From: Siphonodentalium dalli
Lineage: Eukaryota; Mollusca; Scaphopoda; Gadilida; Siphonodentaliidae
Direction of reading: 5' to 3'
Length of the DNA: 64,000 nucleotides
NCBI GenBank assembly: GCA_032622095.1
Contig: CP136065.1
Location: 20,696,134 to 20,760,133, forward strand
Shown here: piece after piece, positions 56,351 through 64,000 of the stretch
Layout of the letters: each line of letters begins with the position of its first letter
How positions within the stretch are numbered: the stretch's first letter is position 1
The notes under the pieces: model-generated
Databases searched by the model: none
The model's input: the letters and a program-made list of their open reading frames with translations, nothing else
Told to the model about the DNA's origin: nothing
Translations under genes and position numbers: made by a program

Positions 56351-56412
56351 ACAGGCTATGTTGCAATGTCTCCTCTACACACACTATGCTTGGCAATATT
56401 TTAAGTTCCCGT

Positions 56413-56705
56413 CCCGATGACTCAGTAAGTAAGGCACATGGTACTAAATGGAGGGGACCTCGATGACCCAGTCAGCAAGGCGCACGAACTCCCACGCGGA
56501 AACCCCGATGTCCCAGTAATCAACGTGTATGACCCTCTTACGGGTTGGATCCCGGTGCCTCAACCGGTAAGGTGCATGGTATTCTCATGGAAGGACCCGG
56601 GTGATATAATTAGTAAGTCGTATACAATATTATGGAGGGGACCCCGGTATCCAATATTACTACGGAGGCGGCCCCGGTGCTTCAACCACCAAGGCACATG
56701 GCCAT
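56413..56705 (+). repeat. About 47-bp degenerate minisatellite, 6-7 units
   Basis: Units start near 56413, 56461, 56508, 56551, 56599, 56647 and 56678 with CCCGATGACTCAGTAAGTAA, then GGCACATGGTA and ATGGAGGGGA-type words. Open frames 56149-56466 and 56438-56707 read across it. Confidence 0.7.
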
Positions 56706-56993
56706 AAACCTTAAATTCTTATCTGGTACCCAACATAAATCAGTTTGTGGTGTATCTATGACACAAAGTTTTGTCAGCCACCAAGTAATGTAATTATATA
56801 TATATTTATAATATCAAATAACATATATGTAGTGGGGTTGTATATAGTCCAAAGCAACCCCGAAACTCAACACTAGGTCTAGGATGTGATACTAACATAA
56901 GATAATAAATTGTTTGTATATTATATTAATAAATGTGTTAAAGTCTATACATATTATAATAATGCCATATAGGCAGTGTGCTTGTTAAAAATA

Positions 56994-57060
56994 ATAACAG
57001 GTAGTAAAGTTCCTCAAAGTAGTAACAGGTAGTAAAGTTCCTCAAAGTAGTAACAGGTAG
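56994..57060 (+). repeat. 28-bp tandem repeat, 2.4 copies
   Basis: TAACAGGTAGTAAAGTTCCT plus CAAAGTAG, perfect between copies. Confidence 0.9.
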
Positions 57061-58285
57061 ACTAGTTTATAGAATTTATAGTTAATAAGTGATGGAAAAG
57101 TCTAGTTTATAACTATGCCCTTGTTGTTATCGGGTGGTATCTGAATCCAACGAGATCGCATCGCGCGTATAAATTCCTACATTTTAAATATTTCCGCGCT
57201 ATCATATATGCGAATTTACATATTAAATATCGGTATACACAAATTATGGCATCCAGGTGAGACATAAAAATCTTTTGCGGAAAACAGACGAACACGGACG
57301 GACGGGCGGACTGAACAAACGGCAGACACGGAATGTCGGCCACAAAACGTTATCCGACATTATATTAAATATGTATTAGCGACTTTTATGTGTCAAGGAG
57401 TTGATTGTATGCGCGGCTGGAGCTGGACCGTTGGAGTCCGCAATATTTATAACAACCAACGCTATCCAAATACATGCACACGCACGTGTTTATATGCTTG
57501 ACACTCTGGGGTCCGGAGCCCCCGTCTTTGTATAAATATGTAAACCATAATATTTATATACTTATTAAAAGATACCAAGACTGATAATTTTAAATTATCG
57601 AATTATCCACACTATCGTGACAGGTTATTTCGTTTACGTGATCAAGTGAGGTCCCGTTGTTTGATCATCGGCAACCATAAGTCCGTATTAAAATAAATAA
57701 TAAATAAACAAATCCTCATGCAACACAGCAGCCCCGGGTCAAAGGCCAAACATGCAACAGGCATCCACACATCACACGACAACATGTCCATCTTAGTTCT
57801 TACACTTGTCATGATAATTGATAAATAGGGCTGTTGTTAGTAAGTAATTCAATTACAAACCTATACATATGACATGGTGAACGCTCTTACTTAGAGTATA
57901 TAACAGTTACGTATATATATGGTACATCGGTTGGAATTGTGTTCAAAGTTCTAATGCATACAATTTGTTATCGTGATAGCAGACAAAAGCGTGGGCCATC
58001 CCACATACATGTATACAATCAACATCCATACGTTAAATGGTTTGTTGGTTAACGGGTCCTGTTTCTAAAGTGGTGTTGACATGTGGAACTATGTAAACAT
58101 GTCATATTTACTGTATTTGAGTGTTTGTTTTTTGACTTATCGTACTAGCTTGATAACACAGAAGGAATCAATTGTTTGGAAAATGTTTACTAAGTCCGTT
58201 CCGAAATCATATTTTTGTACCGAAAGTTGGTCCTATAAAAAAATGTTTGGCCACAGCAGCTCATCAGGTACACCTCTGGTCTATA
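57061..58285. other. Unassigned stretch
   Basis: No structured repeat or recognised exon. The minus frame 57113-57343 has no known motif. Confidence 0.35.
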
Positions 58286-58289
58286 ACAG

Positions 58290-58415
58290 ATATAAAGCAA
58301 TCTTACTGGACCTCATATACACCATGTATGTTTTACTGGACCTCATATAAACACCATGTATGTTTTACTGGACCTCATATAAACACCATGTATGTGTTAC
58401 TGGACCTCATATAAG
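58290..58415 (+). repeat. 32-bp tandem repeat, about 3.5 copies
   Basis: ACTGGACCTCATATAAACAC plus CATGTATGTTTT. Two short open frames run across it. Confidence 0.9.
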
Positions 58416-59556
58416 CCTCAGTTTAGATGGCATTAAGCTGTGGGATGTTGCATATGGGATGGTGGGGTGAATTCGGCATGGCTATTTTTAGTAACACATT
58501 ATAGTTTAATCTGGAATCATATTTTCATCATAATATAAATTAAAATAGGATGGAGACCTTCACCAATCATGCAAATAAAACAGTTCAGAAAATGTATAAC
58601 TAAATAAATTAGGTTTTTCTTGATTAACTTATGATATAACATTGAGACTAGAAACTTCTAAAATGTAAAACTATATAAAATAAACTTATATCTTTCTTGA
58701 TAAAACTGACATAATATTATAAAACATACACTCATAAATCAAAGAGATTGTAAACTGCAACAGTCTTGTAAATATAAAAAGCTTCGAGAAATGTAGAACT
58801 GAAATAAATAAACTTGCCCTGATGTAACTATGGCCTTTAAGTCTAGGTCACTCTGTGCATGGCAAAAGAGCGAGCACCAGTTTACTGTCTCAAACATTAA
58901 TGTGAGTTTATAATGTGACTAGCAATATGTATCAATAGATAGATATATATATAGATAAATAGATAGATTTATCACTATTTTCATCGACAAGATATATGAG
59001 CATGAACAAAAGGAAGTAAACTGGCTAGAAAATAACTGTCATTAGTGTATCAAGCCAATCAGTGAATTATTTGTATGTCTATCAAATCAGATGATATGTT
59101 ACTCTCACAACCCCTAAACTATCCAAGTCTGCATGGAATGTGTACTTGATTTGAGTTCTGGAACACATAAGGCACAACAAACCAAGAAAGTCGGGACCAA
59201 AATAGATTTAAACTGTCATTTCAACTAAAGTAGATAATAGTCAAGTCATATGAATGATATCAGTAGGCTTTTATGCGATTTTGTTTTACCAAAATATTGA
59301 ATTTGTGTCCACAAATTGGAAATAAAAAAAACGGCACACCTTCCTGAGATGTGTTTAGTATCCACCCCCTGGGTAGGCTAACATATAATCAAACGTTTTT
59401 CTTTGTTGTGATTACTTCATCTAATATGCCAGTTTGAAATATACAGATGATCTGAGTGAATATTACGGAACTTGTCAATTTAGTCTTGGTCACATTGCAA
59501 TTTACAAAACGACAGCTCAGAAAAATCCAGAAATGGAGAATTCGAGGCAGATGATA
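58416..59556. other. AT-rich, weakly repetitive stretch
   Basis: Diverged units with AAATGTA.AACTA.ATAAA and TTCTTGATAA words near 58575, 58655 and 58795. A GATA/TAGA tract lies at 58936-58970. No gene recognised. Confidence 0.4.
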
Positions 59557-59558
59557 TA

Positions 59559-59700
59559 CAGTAATGCCCAAACTAATCGACCCCTTAACCACAGCAGAAT
59601 TATGGGTAATGTTTAAGCTTTTTATATTTCCGACTAAATCCTGAAAATCTTACCCATAATTCTTCTGTAGTTAAGGAGCCGATTAGTTTGGGCATTACTC
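59559..59700. mobile_element. Mariner-like MITE M, copy 2
   Basis: TA at 59557-59558 and 59701-59702 flank inverted ends CAGTAATGCCCAAACTAATC and GATTAGTTTGGGCATTACTC, arms about 58 bp, centre about 25 bp. CAGT termini and TA duplication are typical of Tc1/mariner-type elements. Confidence 0.8.
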
Positions 59701-59704
59701 TATA

Positions 59705-60093
59705 CAATAAAGACGTTGTATAATGCTTGGACCGTCGTTCGATACAATATAATGATTGGACAGTCGTTCGATACAATATAATGATTGGACAGTCGTTCGA
59801 TACAATATAATGCTTGAACCGTCGTTCGATACAATATAATGATTGGACAGTCGTTCGATACAATATAATGATTGGACCGTCGTTCGATACAATATAATGA
59901 TTGAACCGTCGTTCGATACTATATAATGCTTGAACCGTCGTTCGATACAATATAATGATTGGACAGTCGTTCGATACAATACAATGAGTGGACCGTCGTT
60001 CGATACAATATAATGATTGGACAGTCGTTCGATACAATATAATGAGTGGACCGTCGTTCGATACAATATAATGATTGGACCGTCGTTGACACT
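59705..60093 (-). repeat. 29-bp minisatellite, about 13 units
   Basis: Unit GTCGTTCGATACAATATAAT plus GATTGGACC, with ACC/ACA and GATT/GCTT/GAGT variants. 29 is not a multiple of 3 and the unit lacks minus-strand stops, so three overlapping minus frames (up to 165 residues) stay open as by-products. Starts directly after MITE M copy 2. Confidence 0.95.
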
Positions 60094-60095
60094 TC

Positions 60096-60190
60096 ACTCA
60101 AATTTAGTGCCCATCGGGAGTGATGTATAGTTTCCTCCGCTTCGCGTTGGGAAGTACATCACTCCATCGGGACACTAAATTGGCACCACC
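60096..60190. repeat. Imperfect hairpin beside the 29-bp array
   Basis: AATTTAGTG and GAGTGATGTA on the left pair with TACATCACTC and CACTAAATT on the right around a 27-base CG-containing loop. Confidence 0.65.
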
Positions 60191-60244
60191 AACTCCAAAT
60201 CATGCTCTATCCATTATGTGAAAAACTCCAGTAGGGTGATAAAA

Positions 60245-60580
60245 AAGAAATGGAGAATAATCTTGCTAAAAGTTATTTTTACAAATAATATATCGAAATT
60301 GACAATACACACCGTCATTCGTATATATTAATTGAATGCAGTGACTCTCGAAGTTGAAACAGTTTTCTTTAGTTTATCGCAGATAGTGCGTCCCGAATCT
60401 AGAAGTAGATATTTATATTTGAGCATAGATCAGACAATGTTTTCTATGGTGGTTTTGCTTGATATTTTCAGCGATGTTACTAAAATGCTACATTCTTCCA
60501 CTTGGCACAGCGCCTGCATAGTAACTTATCAGTTTCACGCACACGAACAAGTCCATAATATGTCTTTAAATATTTACCAG
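60245..60580 (+). mobile_element. Dispersed repeat S, copy 3
   Basis: Full-length match to 14813-15158 in the same orientation. A short end-like word (GAACAAGTTCGTAATATG) also occurs at about 63094. Confidence 0.7.
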
Positions 60581-60589
60581 TGAGTCCAC

Positions 60590-61459
60590 CATTTTTAGAT
60601 GTTCCGATGTAGAGTTGTCTGGTGTTCGCTGAGCTTGTGTTCTTGAAAAATGGAACAGCGGGAGCAGCAAGGTATGCAGCATCTGAAAATGTTTGAATAA
60701 TAATCGTTGCGTTTTGGTTTCACGATTGTTGACCAGGGACAGCATCAACATCGTGTTATTATCACAAAACAGTCGATAAAGTTTAACATTTGGTTGACTA
60801 TATGCCTGCCTCAGTGCTGCGCGTTGTTAGTAAGATAACGGAGAGAACTGTCCATGGCCAACGTTATGCCCACATCCGGCGTAAGGATTTTTTCTTCAAG
60901 TTTCAATCTGGCTCAAGAAAGGCACGTTCAACTGACTCATATTTAATATGCTCGACTAATCCACATAATACGCACAAGATCGCATGATTACAAAGCGAAA
61001 ATTTCTTAATCGGGGTTCAGTTTTACATAGCGAATGATATTCAATCGCAGTAACACGTTCCACGCGAAGTTAGGATTATATTTCGAAATGAGTAACCTGA
61101 GTTAATCGGAAGGGTGATAACTATATATATTTACACACTAAGTGTTATTATCACTAAATCCAGCATTCTGATTGGTCGGCGCCCACGTGGCTGGTTGCAG
61201 TTATTTCTTGGTGAATGCGCAACAGCGTATAACTGCAAGCTCATAACAACATCGATACGTCATTTGGGTTTGGAAAGACGAACGCGTAATGTTTTGGGCG
61301 CATTTGGATTCGCGCAGGATTGACTTAATAAATCATCGGGTTTCAATTGTTCCTGTTCACTTTTGCCAAGGGTGCTATGGGATATTTTGGGCTTGTTTTG
61401 TCACGATACACTTTTCGATATAAATACATTTATACAAAAGTGGCTTTTTCGCTAAATGT
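60590..61459. other. Unassigned stretch
   Basis: No gene or clear repeat. A less AT-rich patch at 61160-61320 includes an open plus frame (61114-61323) with no recognised domain. Confidence 0.35.
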
Positions 61460-61636
61460 ATATAAATATAAGGATTAACTGTCATGTGGACTGTTTTTAT
61501 GGAGATGTAACCGTGAGGTAAGTGGTCATAACTTGTATGTAAAACCCTTCGGGTTTTACACAAGTTATGACCACTTACCACACGGTTACATCTCCCTAAA
61601 AACAGTCCACATGACAGTTAATCCCTATATAATATA
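61460..61636. repeat. 177-bp near-perfect hairpin with TTCG loop
   Basis: Arms of roughly 86 bp (AGGATTAACTGTCATGTGGA, CTGTTTTTATGGAGATGTAA, AGTGGTCATAACTTGT and AAAACCC) meet at TTCG, with about three mismatches and a two-base indel in the best 75 bp. It lies directly left of foldback element F copy 2. Confidence 0.9.
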
Positions 61637-61645
61637 GAGCAAATG

Positions 61646-62117
61646 TACTATGATGCTGTTGGGTGAATTGCTATGATGCTGTTTGGACAAACTGATGCTG
61701 TTAACAAAAAGTACCGTTATATTTTTTTAATTTGTCTTATTCGCGGTGTTCCGATAATCTGAACATATCCATTATGCGTATCAAACATATACAAAAACAT
61801 ATTTATTGCGAAATAGTTTTAATACTGGTTGTATTAGTTTGTTGAAAATCGACTAATATCATAATGGTTATTAGCATCGTTTTAGAAACACCAGCGTTGG
61901 CATTATTATATTTTTCAAATATATGTTCTTGAATGTTTCATGCACACACTGTTTTTTTTTCCCTCAAATCCCTCGGATTAGCCAAACATCGCGAAAAACT
62001 TTAGAAAAAAATAACGGTACTTTTTCGTAACGGCATCAGTTTGCCCTACACGCATCATAGCAATTCAGAAGGAACACCAGCATCATAGCATATTAGCAGG
62101 ACCACTTGACCAGGTGT
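61646..62117 (-). mobile_element. Foldback element F, copy 2
   Basis: Inverted arms with CTATGATGCTGTT, CAAACTGATGCTGTTAACAA, GTACCGTTAT and TTCGCGGTGTTCCGATAATC. The centre is inverted relative to copy 1 (15518-15966). Its right end, ACTTGACCAGG, matches copy 1. The left outer arm is shortened beside the hairpin. Confidence 0.75.
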
Positions 62118-62255
62118 GTATCAACTTTGGTCGGACATATAATCAAATTCTCCTATTGGATGGGTGGGTGGGTGGGCTCGGAGAGCTTAGGGGAACGCTC
62201 TTTAAAATCACTACTTCAAATATCTCCGTTATTTCGTCAATAATCCTAACCTTAA

Positions 62256-62637
62256 AGGTACTCAATCCGAATCAATGCTCGCAAATTATCTTGGCTTCGG
62301 GGGTAAATAATATTTGATTCGAGTCGAGGAACCCACCCATCAATGTACAGATTGATCAGATAGCGATGTTTGAAATCTATTATTTTTAATTTTTTAAGTG
62401 GCCCAGTAAACAATCGACGAGAAGACTTATGTGACCAAATTGCGGATGAAGATGGGTAACTCTAAAATCAAGTGGCTTTTTTGTGTCAGATATTTGTCAA
62501 ACCGACAAAATTTCATTGAACAAAATGTTGACAAATAACAGGTTTTGGGAAATTATAAACTGTAGTTGAATGTGTGGTTAGCATTATTTTTTGGGCAATT
62601 ACTAGAATTTGATAACCGAAGCGGCATTTACAAATAT
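62256..62637 (-). mobile_element. TTAA MITE family R, copy 2 (one end lost)
   Basis: TTAA at 62252-62255, then AGGTACTCAATCCGA and the inverse of the interior of copy 1 (28834-29284) as far as about 62637. The distal terminus is not recognisable. Confidence 0.75.
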
Positions 62638-63250
62638 ATATATACATGTTATATAAATATGCATGCAAATGTTGTACTAATCACAATATTAATATCACAG
62701 TGTTTACGCCATGTCACACGCATGCGGCCAGGTTCTAACATTTTCAAATTTCAAGTGTTAGTGAGGTCGGGGATAATCAAATATAGAATTTAGAAATGGG
62801 AAGGCATACATAGAAGTGCCTGAATACTAGTTGCCCTTTTAAAAAACTGAATAGAAATATGACATGAGTGTGACCAAGCGAAATAAAACTTCAAATAAAA
62901 TATTTACTGGACATCAACGTTGAATATTGGAACATGACAATGTGTGTCATCATATTACCTTATTTAGTTAAATTAGACAAAGGTTTCAGTCATCGAATTC
63001 AGAAAGTAGCATATATCATATGGAAATTACCTATATAAGAACTGGAAATAAAGAGTACCAAAGAAAATAAAGGGTTATTTCCTAGGTCTACTGAACAAGT
63101 TCGTAATATGATTACCGCAATGTCATTGGTTTATTACGCCACATGGTGGTGTAAGTTGTTTCGGAGATTTTGATTTTCTGTGGTCGACTGGGCGAATGTA
63201 TTGTGAGAGATTTTTTGTTTGTACCTTACTCAACCGTACCGATAGAATAA
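62638..63250. other. Unassigned stretch
   Basis: Short AT microsatellite near 62635; nothing else supported. Confidence 0.4.
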
Positions 63251-63259
63251 CGTAGATGC

Positions 63260-63405
63260 TGAAATTGTAAAGTTAACGCCACCGGTGTATAATATGTTTT
63301 TTGAAAATCGTATCGATAGAGTCATGACAGGCTGAAATTGTAAACTTAAAGTCACCGGTGTAATAATATGTTGTGAAAATATAAATAATCTGATAGCCTG
63401 AAAAT
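63260..63405 (+). repeat. About 74-bp tandem duplication
   Basis: GCTGAAATTGTAAAGTTAAC plus GCCACCGGTGTATAATATG at about 63260 recurs as GCTGAAATTGTAAACTTAAA with a TCACCGGTGTAATAATATG tail near 63333. Confidence 0.75.
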
Positions 63406-64000
63406 AATGTATAACCCATTGGGACCCCCTGGTGTAGTGAAGTGAATTATGGGTGATTTTATAGGAGTGCGCATGCCTGTTCTGTTGGAGTAATCGCGAT
63501 CTTTTATTTTCTGGTCATCAAGTCAAAATTGTATCGTATACACAATGTGTTTGTACCGATGCATGTCTCCGAATTTTTCACTTTTACTTTTCATTTTACC
63601 ACGCAAAGCGACCTTAGTTGACACATATATATATATATGACACACTGGCTGAGTCCATGACACATAGTTGATATATAGCAATGCTTCTTTCATTTAATTA
63701 AAGCTCACCTCGTTAAAACGCATGTCAAACGTATTTGTTTACAAATTCCATTGGGTGCGACAATTTGCAGTAGGTCCCTATTTGCGGAGGTCACTTTGCG
63801 GAAGTCCCCGAATTCGCGGATGCCTTTAAAATGGGTGATATATGTAGATTTTAATGAGGAAACGGGTGCGTATATGTCAATTGATACGTATTTTAAACAA
63901 ATAACGACACGACCATCACAATAGAGGTCTAGCTGTTCTATCAATTATATATGCGCCGAGTTCACTTGGTGCAAATCAAACGGCGATAAATATTCTCGTG
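63406..64000. other. Unassigned window end
   Basis: A short (AT)n sits at 63625-63640. TTTGCGGAGGTCAC and TTTGCGGAAGTCCC words repeat at about 63781-63800. No gene recognised. Confidence 0.4.

Noticed and set aside
59600-60101. 165- and 123-residue minus-strand frames
   Set aside because: Translations of the 29-bp minisatellite in different phases.
1-64000. tRNA or rRNA genes
   Set aside because: I saw no sequence with a convincing cloverleaf and internal promoter boxes. A GGTTCGA word near 11273 belongs to a MITE end. A dedicated scan could still find one.

Overview
This window reads as AT-rich, gene-poor, repeat-packed nuclear DNA from a marine invertebrate. A mollusc, perhaps a gastropod, fits best, but that is an inference. 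The grounds are: intron-bounded exons of C-type lectin and PAN/Apple domains, decayed LINEs, many TTAA- and TA-flanked MITEs, Helitron-type elements and abundant minisatellites. There is no bacterial-style gene organisation, no rRNA or CRISPR array, no tRNA that I could recognise, and no complete protein-coding gene. Most longer open frames are by-products of stop-free tandem repeats.

Layout. 1-6.3 kb: small tandem duplications and a 1.6-kb inverted-repeat element (3139-4723). 6.46-7.87 kb: a degenerate LINE reverse transcriptase. 7.87-9.9 kb: a satellite of about 205 bp with a 617-bp higher-order period. 10.3-12.6 kb: a 16-bp minisatellite element, a TTAA MITE and a 23-bp minisatellite lying against the splice donor of a C-type lectin exon (12584-12741, minus). 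13-16 kb: 30-bp minisatellite blocks, a MITE inserted in them, a dispersed repeat and a foldback element. 18-20.7 kb: a long hairpin, a 135-bp tandem unit also carried by Helitron-like elements, and an inverted copy of the 10.4-11.3 kb segment. 22.3-27.7 kb: a 3-kb Helitron inserted precisely into a palindrome-ended element, followed by two intact copies of that palindrome-ended element. 28.8-36.8 kb: a TTAA MITE, more minisatellites and hairpin elements. 36.8-39.9 kb: a second, oppositely oriented copy of the same Helitron. 40.3-45.7 kb: short Helitron-like elements, two of them inserted in an (AT)n tract and four more forming a head-to-tail chain. 47.1-48.9 kb: a LINE inside a TA-flanked MITE inside a TTAA MITE. 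50.7-52.1 kb: a truncated Helitron-like element and another TTAA MITE. 53.0-53.3 kb: a PAN/Apple terminal exon (minus). 55.5-56.4 kb: a minus-strand LINE tail. 56-64 kb: minisatellites, a mariner-like MITE, a 177-bp hairpin and repeat copies.

The two recognisable host-gene pieces are both on the minus strand and encode extracellular binding folds. I cannot show that they belong to one gene. The strongest direct observation is the reconstructable Helitron insertion at 22333/25311, where joining the flanks restores the palindrome of its host element. The most interesting inference is that the 23-bp array beside the lectin exon places about 35 splice-acceptor-like motifs just downstream of a good donor.
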